Below, piece by piece: positions 47,691 to 56,715 of a stretch of 64,000 nt of DNA (positions are counted from its first letter, which is position 1; each line of letters starts with the position of its first letter). Position numbers and translations under genes: made by a program. The notes under the pieces were generated by a model. That model worked only from the letters and a program-made list of their open reading frames with translations, ran no database searches and was not told the origin of the DNA. This DNA is from Acidimicrobium ferrooxidans (lineage in GTDB: Bacteria; Actinomycetota; Geothermincolia; Fen-727; Anoxymicrobiaceae): contig DYIU01000001.1 of NCBI GenBank assembly GCA_020723485.1, forward strand, positions 599,380-663,379. Reading direction: 5' to 3'.

Positions 47691-48527
47691 CTATATCCTG
47701 CGGAAATCGATGATACGGTCGAGGCGGTAGGTCTTGTGAATCCCGTCCCTGTGGCAGTAAGCCTTCATGTAGCTGTACTCGGTGCCCTCGAACAGGTACA
47801 GCGGTGTCACCACCACCGGAGCGCGCCCGCTGCCCGGCCCGTATTCCATCTCGATGGTAAGGCGCGACCGCGCGATTGTCTCGAGCTCCTGCAGGTCGCC
47901 TGTAGGTTCGATGTCCTCGACGGAGGGCGGCGCCACAGCGTCAAACGCCCCCATGAAGCCGGGCAGCTCACCGACCGCGGTCCCGGGGCCGAGCCCGCCA
48001 ACCGCTTCGAGGAACACCCCCATTGCGGCACGGGCGTCAGGCAGCGCGTTGTGCAGCCGCTCGACCTCGATCCCCAGGTGGTCGACCAGGGTCGCCAGCC
48101 TGTAGTTCGGGACGTCCTTTATCCGGCTCCTTGCGAGCCGGACGGTGCAGACCACCGGGTGGCCGGGCTGCGGGGTCCTGGTCCTCGCAAGCTCGTTGCC
48201 GATCATACGCACGTCGAAGGAGGCGTTGTGCGCCACGAAGACGCACCCGCGCATGAAGTTCAACAGGCCGGGAAGGACGTCCGGCGCCCTGGGCGCGCTT
48301 GCCACCATCTCGTCGGTGATGCCGTGGATGCCCGTCGCGCCCGCCGAGATGCGCTCGCACGGGTTCAACAGCGTCTGGAACTCTTCGCGGGCTCCCGCGA
48401 GCCCGAACCTTACCGCCCCTATCTCGATGAGCCTGCTGGTCATGCTGAGGCCGGACGTCTCCACATCGACCGCGCAGAACGTCGCCTCCGAGACCGGGAT
48501 ATCGAGGGGCGGGGATGAATCGGTCAA
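47691..48527 (-). CDS. DnaQ-like 3'-5' exonuclease fused to a WYL domain
   Basis: 278 aa from TTG 48527 (GTG 48536 is an alternative). The DEDDh exonuclease motifs are present: CAVDVETSGL (Exo I), VAHNASFDVRMI (Exo II) and HNALPDARAA (Exo III with His). After a linker, the last 60 residues form a WYL domain (IARSRLTIEMEYG, PVVVTPLYLF, YSYMKAYCHRDGIHKTYRLDRI). WYL domains bind nucleic-acid or nucleotide ligands and regulate the attached module. A TATAAT lies about 20 nt upstream. The neighbouring MBL exonuclease suggests a DNA-processing pair. Confidence 0.87.
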   Translation of the reverse strand: MTDSSPPLDIPVSEATFCAVDVETSGLSMTSRLIEIGAVRFGLAGAREEFQTLLNPCERISAGATGIHGITDEMVASAPRAPDVLPGLLNFMRGCVFVAHNASFDVRMIGNELARTRTPQPGHPVVCTVRLARSRIKDVPNYRLATLVDHLGIEVERLHNALPDARAAMGVFLEAVGGLGPGTAVGELPGFMGAFDAVAPPSVEDIEPTGDLQELETIARSRLTIEMEYGPGSGRAPVVVTPLYLFEGTEYSYMKAYCHRDGIHKTYRLDRIIDFRRI

Positions 48528-48615
48528 TGATACCACCCGGGGTTTTCGTCAATTATAGACCGGGGCGCCCACCGGCGCCCGGGCATGGCGGGCCCGACGG
48601 CTTCCGCGGCCGCTC

Positions 48616-49638
48616 TTACTGCACCGGGAAGGTCGTCGGGATGCTCAACCGCCGGAGCATCTCCTCGTTGAGGTACAACTCCTGGTCGGGCGGCAGCGCG
48701 TCGCTGGGGAACGTGGGCTGGGTCGTGGTCTGTCCCTGTGTCGACGGCTGCGTACCCTGGTCGTACGGATAGGTGTTCTGGTCGCCGGAGTCGAAGGTCG
48801 AGCCGTACTCGAACACCAGCGAGCTCAACGTCGCGCCGGAGAGCTCGATCGAGCCGGCCGGTTTCTGCTCGGTGAACGACTTGTTGGTGCCCGCCTCCAC
48901 CGGCACCGTGAAGCTGACGAGCTCCTCCTGCCCCTTGCTTATCGCCTGGATGGTGACGATGACGTCGCCCTCGGACTTCGTGTTGTTGTCGTATGTCCCG
49001 GTCAGCGCGAGGACCTCGTCCTCCTGTTTCAGCACCATGTCGCTGAAGGTGATGTCGGCCCCGGTGACCTCGCCGTCGCCTATCCTGAAAGTAGCGTTGG
49101 TGCTCCCGGTCAGGAGGACCGCCGCGGCGACCCCGCCCCCGATGACGATGAGCGCGCCGATGATTATGAGCACTATGAATAGCGGCCTCATCCTCTTCCT
49201 GGGAGCAGGCGCGGCGTAGGCGTACTGCTGCGCGGCGGGGTAACCTCCGTACATCCCGGGGTTGGACATGAACGGGAAAGGACACGCGAAGAACGGCGGC
49301 ATGCACGGCCACCACCCGTAGCCCGGGTAAGGCCAGCCGAAGCCATACGGGTAGTACGGGGGATACCATGGCGCCGCCGCCCCGTAAGCGGGGGGCGACG
49401 CGTATGCCGACTGCCACCCCTGGGCGAAGCCCTCATCGCCCGCCGGCTGCTGCCCGGGAACGGCCTGTTCTCCTGCCTGCTGCTCGCCCTCCGCGCCAAC
49501 CGGTTCCTGCCCGGTAGCAGAGGCCCTCCCCGCTTCTTCAGGGGCGGCCCCGGCGGCCGGGAGGGGCGCGCCGCAGTAGGAACAGCTCTCTGATTCTTCC
49601 TGGTTGATGTTCCCGCAAGCAGGACAGGTAACGGTCAT
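48616..49638 (-). CDS. Zinc-ribbon, single-pass membrane protein with extracellular beta domain
   Basis: 340 aa. It has a zinc ribbon CPACGNINQEESESCSYCGAP, then a long Gln/Gly/Pro/Tyr-rich cytosolic linker with an odd Trp/Pro/Phe/Cys-rich stretch (about 90-125). One transmembrane helix follows (FIVLIIIGALIVIGGGVAAAVLL), then a DUF4352-like beta domain (ITFSDMVLKQEDEVLALTGTYDNNTKSEG). A Gln/Thr/Pro-rich region and a short helix close the protein. ATG is preceded by GGAGAGG. Possible role in envelope sensing; unproven. Confidence 0.75.
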   Translation of the reverse strand: MTVTCPACGNINQEESESCSYCGAPLPAAGAAPEEAGRASATGQEPVGAEGEQQAGEQAVPGQQPAGDEGFAQGWQSAYASPPAYGAAAPWYPPYYPYGFGWPYPGYGWWPCMPPFFACPFPFMSNPGMYGGYPAAQQYAYAAPAPRKRMRPLFIVLIIIGALIVIGGGVAAAVLLTGSTNATFRIGDGEVTGADITFSDMVLKQEDEVLALTGTYDNNTKSEGDVIVTIQAISKGQEELVSFTVPVEAGTNKSFTEQKPAGSIELSGATLSSLVFEYGSTFDSGDQNTYPYDQGTQPSTQGQTTTQPTFPSDALPPDQELYLNEEMLRRLSIPTTFPVQ

Positions 49639-49775
49639 TACAACCTCTCCGGTCTTTCGGCCGTGTGCCGTTATTATAGGCTAACATACTGGAGGTTGGC
49701 TTCTTCCAACCTTTAGACGCACCGCGCGGCCCTCTGTTCGAGGCGGCCGGCGCGCCGGCGGAAAGTGAGGTCTCG

Positions 49776-50255
49776 ATGCCGGAAGAACAGCTTGCGGATG
49801 AGTGGGACGTGAAGAGCGCGGTGGTGAACCAGGCGCTGCTCTGCCTTCCTTTCCCCGTGGGAGCCTACGCGCTGTGGAAGCACAAGCCCTGGAAGCTGCC
49901 TGTGTTCGTGGGGGGAGCCGTCGCTTTCCTGACCATCTGCCGGCGCTACGCCTGTGCGAGATGCCGGTACTACGGCCGGGTGTGCTCGACCATGCTCGGT
50001 GTCGCGACCGCGAGCATGATGCCGCGCAATCCCGACAGGGAGCTCGACCGGCGGGCGATGGCGGCCGACTTCGCCTTCGTGGGAGCTGTGGTGATGGTGC
50101 CGCTGCCCCAGGCGCTGAAGAGCCTGCGGCTCGCCGTTCTGTACCTGGGAGCGTGCGCCGCCGCGGTCGGGGCCATACTCCTGAATGCCTGCCCGAGGTG
50201 CGGAAACGACTTCTGCCCGATGAAAGACGTGAGCAGGGCGCTGAGGAGGGGCTAG
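49776..50255 (+). CDS. Cys-rich membrane protein of unknown function
   Basis: 159 aa with two to four hydrophobic segments. It has two cysteine motifs: C-x5-CARCRYYGRVC after the first segment and NACPRCGNDFCPM near the C-terminus. These could hold zinc or a cluster on the cytosolic face. GTGAGG lies upstream of the ATG. I do not recognise a characterised family. Confidence 0.7.
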   Translation: MPEEQLADEWDVKSAVVNQALLCLPFPVGAYALWKHKPWKLPVFVGGAVAFLTICRRYACARCRYYGRVCSTMLGVATASMMPRNPDRELDRRAMAADFAFVGAVVMVPLPQALKSLRLAVLYLGACAAAVGAILLNACPRCGNDFCPMKDVSRALRRG

Positions 50256-50272
50256 CACTTGCGGCGCGCGCT

Positions 50273-50302
50273 TTGCCAGCACGCCGCCGCCGTGTGTACA
50301 AT
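50273..50302 (+). promoter_or_regulatory. Promoter of the GYD-domain gene
   Basis: TTGCCA (50273-50278) and TACAAT (50297-50302) are separated by 18 bp, about 40 nt upstream of the ATG. Confidence 0.55.
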
Positions 50303-50343
50303 GTAGGGCACCAGCAGGTCATCGGAAAAAAGGGGGAAGCAGC

Positions 50344-50628
50344 ATGCCCAAGTACATAATGCTCTCGAGCCTCACCGATGAGGGCGCGGCGACGATCAGG
50401 AAGAACCCCGAGCGCATCAAGGAAGTCAACAAGGACGTGGAAGCGCTGGGCGGCAAGGTGCTGGACCAGTACGCGGTGATCGGCGAGTATGACTTCGTGA
50501 ACATACTCGAGGCGCCCGACATGGAGACCATCGCCCGGATATCCGTGGAACTGGGCTCCAGGGGCTCGGTGCACATCAAGACGCTGGCCGCGATACCGGT
50601 CGACGAGTTCATCGCCAGGCTCAAGTAG
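50344..50628 (+). CDS. GYD-domain protein
   Basis: 94 aa. The family pattern is seen in PKYIMLSSLTDEGAATIRKNPERI, GGKVLDQYAVIGEYDFVNILEAPD and LGSRGSVHIKTLAAIPVDEF. GYD proteins are small ferredoxin-fold, probably oligomeric, proteins of unknown function. The gene is monocistronic, flanked by its own promoter and a strong hairpin terminator. Confidence 0.9.
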   Translation: MPKYIMLSSLTDEGAATIRKNPERIKEVNKDVEALGGKVLDQYAVIGEYDFVNILEAPDMETIARISVELGSRGSVHIKTLAAIPVDEFIARLK

Positions 50629-50650
50629 CCAGACCCGGCACGACTATTGA

Positions 50651-50675
50651 AGCCCCGGCCCGCGCCGGGGCTTTT
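50651..50675 (+). terminator. Rho-independent terminator after the GYD gene
   Basis: A 9-bp stem, AGCCCCGGC / GCCGGGGCT, with a CCGC loop, followed by TTT. Confidence 0.85.
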
Positions 50676-50706
50676 GTCGGAGTCGCACCCGGACCATGAA
50701 GGTGAG

Positions 50707-51681
50707 ATGTACAGACACTCTCGTGCAATAGCGGCGCTGCTCGTTCCACTCCTGCTGTCGGCCGGCCTCGCTCTCTCGTGCGGCCCGTCCTCGCCGTGGC
50801 GTTTCCAGACCGTCGAGGGTGAGTCTTCCCTCCTGGCGGTCTCCGCCGCGGACCCGTCGCACGTGTGGGCGGTCGGTGGTGGACCGGTCTACTTCTTCGA
50901 CGGCGTGTCCTGGGGCCTCCAGACGGACGACCTCGAGATCGAGCCCCTGGACGTGAGCGCCGCCGCGCCGGACCGGGCCTGGGCGTGCGGGGGAGACGGC
51001 GCCGGGGTGGTGCTCGCGTTCGACGGCACCACCTGGGTGAAGCAGTTCCAGACCGCGGACGAGACCATCAACATAATCTCTGCCGCGGACGGGTCGCACG
51101 TCTGGGCTGTGGGGACGAACGAGACGAGCGCCAGCATCTACTTCTTCGACGGGGCTGCCTGGACCCTCCAGTACCAGGCGGAGGTCCACCTCCAGGACAT
51201 GCACGCCATGGACCCCACGCACGTGTGGGCGGTAGGCGAGGACAGGAGCGGCCGGAGCGGGATCTACTTCTTCGACGGGGCTGCCTGGAACAGGACCTGG
51301 GAGACCCCCGGCGGCGAGCTTCTCATCGGGGTCGGCGCGGCCGACCCGTCGCACGTGTGGGCGGTCGGCTCCTCGCCACCGGAGTCGGGGGGCGCCGAGC
51401 ACTCGGGCGGGACGGTGTACGCCTTCGACGGCAAGGCATGGTCGCTGCAGTACCAGACCATGGAGGAGCTCCACCGGGTATCGGCTGCCGACGCCGAACA
51501 CGTCTGGGCGACGGGCGGCATAGGAAGGGTCGGACCCATCTACTTCTTCGACGGCGAGTTCTGGAGCAAGCAGTTCGAATGCTCCGAAGCCCTCTTCGAT
51601 ATCTGCTCCGCCGGCCCCTGGAGCGCCTGGGCGGTAGGCGGGCTCGGGGGCATCTATACCTACGAGCCCGGCGAGATCTGA
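50707..51681 (+). CDS. Secreted lipoprotein with WAVG beta-propeller-like repeats
   Basis: 324 aa from ATG 50707 (AAGGTGAG upstream). The signal peptide ends with lipobox LALSCGP. Seven or so repeats of about 45 aa read ADPSHVWAVGG...IYFFDGAAW.LQYQT. These match the short repeats that form beta-propellers in extracellular proteins of uncultured bacteria. Probably a surface binding protein. DNA of neighbouring repeats is similar (TACTTCTTCGACGG recurs), so expansion by recombination is possible. Confidence 0.8.
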   Translation: MYRHSRAIAALLVPLLLSAGLALSCGPSSPWRFQTVEGESSLLAVSAADPSHVWAVGGGPVYFFDGVSWGLQTDDLEIEPLDVSAAAPDRAWACGGDGAGVVLAFDGTTWVKQFQTADETINIISAADGSHVWAVGTNETSASIYFFDGAAWTLQYQAEVHLQDMHAMDPTHVWAVGEDRSGRSGIYFFDGAAWNRTWETPGGELLIGVGAADPSHVWAVGSSPPESGGAEHSGGTVYAFDGKAWSLQYQTMEELHRVSAADAEHVWATGGIGRVGPIYFFDGEFWSKQFECSEALFDICSAGPWSAWAVGGLGGIYTYEPGEI

Positions 51682-51836
51682 GCCCGGCCGGCGGCGCTCG
51701 CGAGTCCTCCGGCGCGCATCCCCGGAGTCGTTCCCGGGCACCGGCCCGTCCTTGAAGAAACAGAATCACTCTGAAAAAATTACTTTGCGCGCCACAGCTA
51801 AAGCCACAGCACTCGTAGTCTCTCGGAGCCGCGGCC

Positions 51837-53870
51837 ATGCCGGATGAAGAAAAAAGCGAAACCAAGGGCATCCGACCTTCGGAGGGGAGTAACGGCGCGG
51901 GCGTCGACATTGCGGCAGGCGGGGGTCTCCCCGAACCGCGCGAGAAGGTGCTGCTCGACGAGGAACTGGAGCCTGACGACGGTTTCTCCGCGGCAGAGCG
52001 GCTGAGCAGGCTTCCCAGGATAACGAAGCTCACGGTGACCCTGGTGCTGCTGTTCATCCTGAGCACCGTTGCGCTGCTGAGCGTCCTGAACCTCCCGGGG
52101 GTGAGGGATTATTTCGAGGGCGAAGCCGCTTTCTGGGTCCTCAGGATCGGCCTGCTGGTGATGATAGCTTCGATAATCATCTACTTCGTTCTCCGTGAGA
52201 GGTCCACCCTGAGGTTTGCCGAGAAGCTGCTCGCAGAGATGTCCGAGGCCAACAAGCGCCTCCGGCTCTTTCTCAGGGCGGAGCGGGACATTGGCTCTTC
52301 GCTCGAGCTCGAAAGGACCCTGGAGGAGACTCTCAAGTACGCCTTCGAGCTGACCGGCTCCGACATGGGAGCGGTGTACCTCTGGGAGAAGGGCGCGGAG
52401 GTCCTCAAGCTGTCGCTGGTCCGGGGAGTGGAAACCGGGGGTGTGACACGCGAGCGGGTCCCGCCCGGAGAGGGGCCCGTTGGAGAGGCGGCGGTGGACC
52501 ACGAGCTCCGGATCGTTGAGGACGTATCATCCCTGTCCGAGAGCGACAGGACATTCTCGGCCGAGGAGTCGCCGTCTTCCCTGGCAGTAGTCCCGCTCGT
52601 CGCCGGCGGCAAGTTCGTCGGCGTCCTCACCGTGGCGACCAGGGAGCCGCACCCGTACGGCCCGGCCGAGCAGAGGATGCTTCTCGGGCTGGCCGAGCTT
52701 GCGAGCATCTCGATCACCAACGCCGAGCTCCTGCGCATCTCGCGCAGGAGCCTGAAGGCCGCCGCGAGACAACGGGAGTTCACCGGGCAGGTGCTGGACG
52801 AGATGGTCGCCGGGGTCATGACCGCCGACAGCCGCGGCAACATCACAGTGTTCAACCGGGAGGCGCAGCGGCTGACGGGCTACACGCCCGACGAGGTAGC
52901 AGCGGTCGACCGCAGGCCCGGGCTCACCCTGGAGCAGAGACCCCTGGGCCAGCTCGAGCAGGGGATACTCGAGGTGCTGAACGACCCCACATCGTTTAGG
53001 GAAGGCGACGCCCTGGTGCTCAAGAAAGACAGGACGCTCCTTCCGGTCAGCTACAGGGTCAACCCGCTTTTCGAGGAATCTACGGTGGTCGGGGCGACGG
53101 TCGTGTTCATGGAGGAGAAAGAGCCATCGAGAGTTTCTTCCTCAAGGGAGGACGTGGACTACCAACTGCTCCTTCGCTCCCTCGGCAGCCGCATAGAGTT
53201 GTTGTTCATCCATCCACTGGCCAGGGTCACCGAGCAGGTCAGAGGCATGGATGCCGACGATTGGGCCCGGGCCCGCGAGGAGTTCCTCCGGGGAGTCGAG
53301 GCCGGCTCGGCCGCCCTCGCGAACCTGCTCGAGGACGTCGAGCAGTACCTGAGCTGCGTGACCTTGAGGGAGTGGGACGCGCCGGCGGAGTGCGACACCG
53401 CGGCCGCCGTCTCGGAGGTCGTGGAGCGGGTCCTCAGGTCTCCCGAGACGCAAGGAGTGGTCGTGTCCGTCAAAATGGCCGACGCGCCCCCGGCGTTCGG
53501 CTTCGAGCGGATGATCAAGACCGCGCTGGAGAAGGTGGTCGAGAATGCCTGCATCGCGTCCGCCAACGGAGGGAAGAAGGTCGAGATCTCAGGGACCGCC
53601 GTCGAGGGAGCGGTGCGCATAGAGGTAGCCGATACCGGGCCGGGGGTCGACGAGGACTCCCGTGAGTTCATATTCAACCCGTTCTTCACCACGAGGGAGG
53701 GGCGTTCCGGTCTCGGGCTCTCCATCGCGCGGAGGGTGGTCGACAGGCTGGAAGGGCGCCTCGGCCTCGCCGGTTCCGAGAGCGGTGCTCTGTTCTTTCT
53801 GGAGTTGCCGCGCACCCCGTCGCCCGCGGGCGGCGGGACCGGGTCCGAGACAGCCCCGGCCGGCGGGTGA
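51837..53870 (+). CDS. Membrane GAF-PAS sensor kinase with atypical His box
   Basis: 677 aa. Two transmembrane helices (about 62-85 and 98-118) enclose a short loop. A GAF domain (about 150-295), a PAS domain (about 310-430), a helical region and a C-terminal HATPase follow (ALEKVVENACIASANGG, DTGPGVDED, GRSGLGLSIARRVV). The usual H-E-x-x-(N/H)-P box is replaced by LFIHPLARVTEQ, so the phospho-acceptor is uncertain. The end overlaps the next gene (TGATG), so the phosphodiesterase is translated with it. Confidence 0.85.
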   Translation: MPDEEKSETKGIRPSEGSNGAGVDIAAGGGLPEPREKVLLDEELEPDDGFSAAERLSRLPRITKLTVTLVLLFILSTVALLSVLNLPGVRDYFEGEAAFWVLRIGLLVMIASIIIYFVLRERSTLRFAEKLLAEMSEANKRLRLFLRAERDIGSSLELERTLEETLKYAFELTGSDMGAVYLWEKGAEVLKLSLVRGVETGGVTRERVPPGEGPVGEAAVDHELRIVEDVSSLSESDRTFSAEESPSSLAVVPLVAGGKFVGVLTVATREPHPYGPAEQRMLLGLAELASISITNAELLRISRRSLKAAARQREFTGQVLDEMVAGVMTADSRGNITVFNREAQRLTGYTPDEVAAVDRRPGLTLEQRPLGQLEQGILEVLNDPTSFREGDALVLKKDRTLLPVSYRVNPLFEESTVVGATVVFMEEKEPSRVSSSREDVDYQLLLRSLGSRIELLFIHPLARVTEQVRGMDADDWARAREEFLRGVEAGSAALANLLEDVEQYLSCVTLREWDAPAECDTAAAVSEVVERVLRSPETQGVVVSVKMADAPPAFGFERMIKTALEKVVENACIASANGGKKVEISGTAVEGAVRIEVADTGPGVDEDSREFIFNPFFTTREGRSGLGLSIARRVVDRLEGRLGLAGSESGALFFLELPRTPSPAGGGTGSETAPAGG

Positions 53871-54376
53871 TGCGGGTGTTGATAGGTCTGGTCGCCGATA
53901 CGCACCTCATGGACGAGCCGGTCCCCGGGAACGTGATCGATGCCCTGCGCGGCTCGGACCTGATAATGCACGCCGGCGACATCGTCGACATGCAGGTCAT
54001 CGACCAGCTGTCCGGCATCGCCGATACCGTGGCCGTGAAGGGAAACATGGACTACGACGAAGCGGTGAGGCTACTGCCCGAGACACGGGTGATAGAGGTG
54101 GGAGTCTTCAGGATAGGGCTCACGCACGGGTTCGGCGCCCCGACGGACATGCCGCGCAAGGTGAGGGGGCTGTTCGAAGACGTGGACTGCATAGTCTTCG
54201 GGCACACGCACAAGCCCCTGGTGCTCGAGGAAGGCGGCGTCCTGTTCGTGAATCCCGGGAGCCCGACCGACAGGAGGTTCACCGACGTTAACGCCGTAGG
54301 CCTTCTCGAGGTCACGGATACCCTTGAGCCGCGGATCGTCTACCTGGACGGGCCTCAAGGGGAGAGCGGGAGCTGA
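53870..54376 (+). CDS. YfcE/MJ0936-like metallophosphodiesterase
   Basis: 168 aa. All metal-binding blocks are present: GLVADTHLMD, MHAGDIVD, VKGNMDYD, IGLTHG and FGHTHKP, with VNPGSPTDRRF at the end. Small enzymes of this family cleave phosphodiesters in vitro. ATG 53870 overlaps the kinase stop and its own stop overlaps the next ATG, so it sits in one transcript leading into the acyl-CoA cluster. Confidence 0.9.
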   Translation: MRVLIGLVADTHLMDEPVPGNVIDALRGSDLIMHAGDIVDMQVIDQLSGIADTVAVKGNMDYDEAVRLLPETRVIEVGVFRIGLTHGFGAPTDMPRKVRGLFEDVDCIVFGHTHKPLVLEEGGVLFVNPGSPTDRRFTDVNAVGLLEVTDTLEPRIVYLDGPQGESGS

Positions 54377-55524
54377 TGGAAGAGGTCGCCGTAGTAGGCT
54401 GGGCCCAGACCCGGCACGAAAGGGTGAAGCGACGCGACACCCAGCAGAGCATGGTATTCGACGTGGTGACCCGCGCCCTGCGCTCGTGCAGCATGACCAT
54501 CCGGGACATAGACGTGGTGGTCGACGCCGGGAGCGATTACCTCGACGGGAGGAACACCTCCAATTGCGCGACCGTGGACGCGATGGGCGCGCACTTCAAA
54601 GAGGAGTCCAGGGTCGCGGGCGACGGGCTCCTCGCCGCGATATACGCTTACCTCAGGGTGGCTTCGGGACTTTTCAGCTCGGCCCTGGTGGTCGCCTACG
54701 GCAAGAGCTCGGAAGGTTCGCTGCTCGACCAGACCAGGGCGATGGCGGACCCGTTCTACCTGAGGCCGCTCGGCCTGGACGCCCTGTCGGCGGGAGCCCT
54801 GCAGGCGCGGGCTTACATGGACCACTACGGGGTCGCCCCGGAAGCGCCCGCCGGGGTCGCGGTCAAGAACCGTTCGGCGGGGGCGGCTAACCCCAACGCG
54901 CAGCTCAGGCGCCCTGAATCGCTCGCGGACGTCCTCTCGTCCGGCGACCTTGTGGCGCCTATCCGCAGGAAGGAGGCCTGCCCGGTGAGCGACGGCGCGT
55001 GCGCCGTTGTCCTGGTGGACTGGGCGACCGCGCAGACCCTCGGTGTCAGGCCCGCGTGGATAACCGGCGTCGGCCACATGCAGGACGCCTACTATCCCGG
55101 CTCGAGGGAGCTCTACAGGGCGGTCTCCTCGAGGCGGGCCTCGAGGCGGGCCTGCGAGATGGCCGGTATATTCGACCCCTTCGCGGAGCTGGACGTGATA
55201 GAGCTGACCGAGTACTACGCCTACCAGGAGCTGATGCTCTACGAGGCGCTTGGCTTCTGCGGCGAAGGGGAGGGAGCGGAGCTGCTCGACTCGGGAGAGA
55301 CGGCGCAGGGGGGCAGGACCCCGGTGAACCTCTCCGGGGGCGCCCTCTGCGCGAACCCTCTGGTCGCCACCGGCCTGGTAAGGCTCACTGAAGCGGCCGC
55401 GCAGGTGAGCAATCGCGCGGGCGACCTCCAGGTGGACGGTGCCGAGAAAGCGCTTGCGCACGCGACGGGCGGGTTCGCCATGCAGAGCGCGGCCACGATC
55501 GTACTGGAAAGGAAGCGCGAGTGA
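54376..55524 (+). CDS. Thiolase-superfamily protein (SCP2/Ltp2-like), subunit 1
   Basis: 382 aa with a thiolase fold: VVGWAQTRHERVKRRD, AYLRVASGLFSSALVVAYGK, CPVSDGACAVVLVD and PVNLSGGALCANPLVATGLVRLTEAA. The HEAF His of true thiolases is replaced (IELTEYYAYQELMLYEALGFCGEGEG). This resembles the Tyr-containing motif of Ltp2-type retro-aldolases that cleave steroid side-chain CoA esters together with a DUF35 partner. Thiolytic cleavage is therefore unlikely; C-C lyase or a structural role is inferred. Confidence 0.8.
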   Translation: MEEVAVVGWAQTRHERVKRRDTQQSMVFDVVTRALRSCSMTIRDIDVVVDAGSDYLDGRNTSNCATVDAMGAHFKEESRVAGDGLLAAIYAYLRVASGLFSSALVVAYGKSSEGSLLDQTRAMADPFYLRPLGLDALSAGALQARAYMDHYGVAPEAPAGVAVKNRSAGAANPNAQLRRPESLADVLSSGDLVAPIRRKEACPVSDGACAVVLVDWATAQTLGVRPAWITGVGHMQDAYYPGSRELYRAVSSRRASRRACEMAGIFDPFAELDVIELTEYYAYQELMLYEALGFCGEGEGAELLDSGETAQGGRTPVNLSGGALCANPLVATGLVRLTEAAAQVSNRAGDLQVDGAEKALAHATGGFAMQSAATIVLERKRE

Positions 55525-55537
55525 GGATGGGGGAGAG

Positions 55538-56701
55538 TTGGCCAGGGCAGCCGCGGTAGTCGGAACGGGCCAGACGGACTACTCCGCCAGGCGACAGGAC
55601 GTCAATGTCCCCGAGCTCGTCCGCGAGGCCGTCACGGGCGCGCTCGAGGACGCGGGGATAACGTCGCGGGACGTGGACGCGGTCGTGCTGGGCAGCGCAC
55701 AGGAAGCGCTCGAGGGTGTCAACCAGCCCGAGCACTGGGTCGGGCCCGCCATGGGGGTCCACGACAGGCCCGTCATGAGGCTGCAGACCGGCGGGACCGC
55801 GGGGGCCGCGGCTACGATTGCGGCGTTCTACCACGTCGCGTCAGGCCTCTTCGACGTCGTTCTCGCGGTCTCATACCAGAAGCCGTCGGACGGCTCCGAT
55901 ACCTTCGGGATGCCGGTGTGCGGCGACCCCCTGTGGGAGCGCGACTTCTCGCTCGGCGCCGCCGCCCTGGCCGGGCTACAGGCGAGGCAGTACCTCGCCA
56001 GGCACGAGCCGAAGGTCGGCGAGGAACACGGGGCGATGGTGGTGGTGAAGAACCGCCTCAACGCGACGATGAACTCCCGGGCGCACCTGAGGCACGAGGT
56101 GACGCTCGAGGAGGTGATGGATTCGCCACCTGTCGCAACCCCGGTAAAGGAGCTCGACTGCTGCCCCTTGAGCGACGGCGCCGCCGCGCTCGTGATAGCC
56201 GAAGAGCGGAGGGCCAAGAAGATGACGAAGAGGCCGGCGTGGTTCGCCGGTATCGGGACCTCCAGCGAGAGCCAGTACGCTCCCCACACGGACAAGGCGT
56301 ACCCGGAGTCGTGCGTCAGGGCGGCCCAGGTGGCCTACCAGATGGCGTGGATCTACGACCCGGTAAGGGAGCTCGACCTCGCCGAGGTGCACGAGGCGTT
56401 CAGCTACCAGGAGCTGATATGGACGGAGGTGCTGGGGCTCTGCAATCCCGGGGAGGGGGGAAGGATGGTGGAGTCGGGGATAACAGCGCTCGACGGCGAG
56501 TTCCCGGTGAACCCGTCGGGCGGACTGCTGTCCGCGAACCCGGTCGGGGCGTCCGCCATGATCCGCCAGCTCGAGGCCGCGCTGCAGGTGATGGGGAAAG
56601 CGGGAGACCACCAGGTGCCGGGCGTCCAGAAGGCGCTTGCCCACTCCTGGGGGGGAGCGCTGCAGTTCAGCACCGTGACGATATTCGCGAGAGAGTTGTA
56701 G
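55538..56701 (+). CDS. Thiolase-superfamily protein (SCP2-like), subunit 2
   Basis: 387 aa from TTG 55538 after GGGGGAGAG. It has VVGTGQTDYSARRQDVN, CPLSDGAAALVIAEE, LAEVHEAFSYQELIWTEVLGLCNPGEGG and NPSGGLLSANPVGASAMIRQLEAAL. The nucleophile-cysteine region reads RLQTGGTAGAAA with no Cys, so the acyl-enzyme step cannot occur as in thiolase. The HEAF His is kept. With the previous gene it probably forms a heteromeric complex in which each supplies part of the active site, as in BbsA/BbsB or Ltp2-DUF35 systems. Confidence 0.8.
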   Translation: MARAAAVVGTGQTDYSARRQDVNVPELVREAVTGALEDAGITSRDVDAVVLGSAQEALEGVNQPEHWVGPAMGVHDRPVMRLQTGGTAGAAATIAAFYHVASGLFDVVLAVSYQKPSDGSDTFGMPVCGDPLWERDFSLGAAALAGLQARQYLARHEPKVGEEHGAMVVVKNRLNATMNSRAHLRHEVTLEEVMDSPPVATPVKELDCCPLSDGAAALVIAEERRAKKMTKRPAWFAGIGTSSESQYAPHTDKAYPESCVRAAQVAYQMAWIYDPVRELDLAEVHEAFSYQELIWTEVLGLCNPGEGGRMVESGITALDGEFPVNPSGGLLSANPVGASAMIRQLEAALQVMGKAGDHQVPGVQKALAHSWGGALQFSTVTIFAREL

Positions 56702-56715
56702 GAGAGGAGGCCGGG

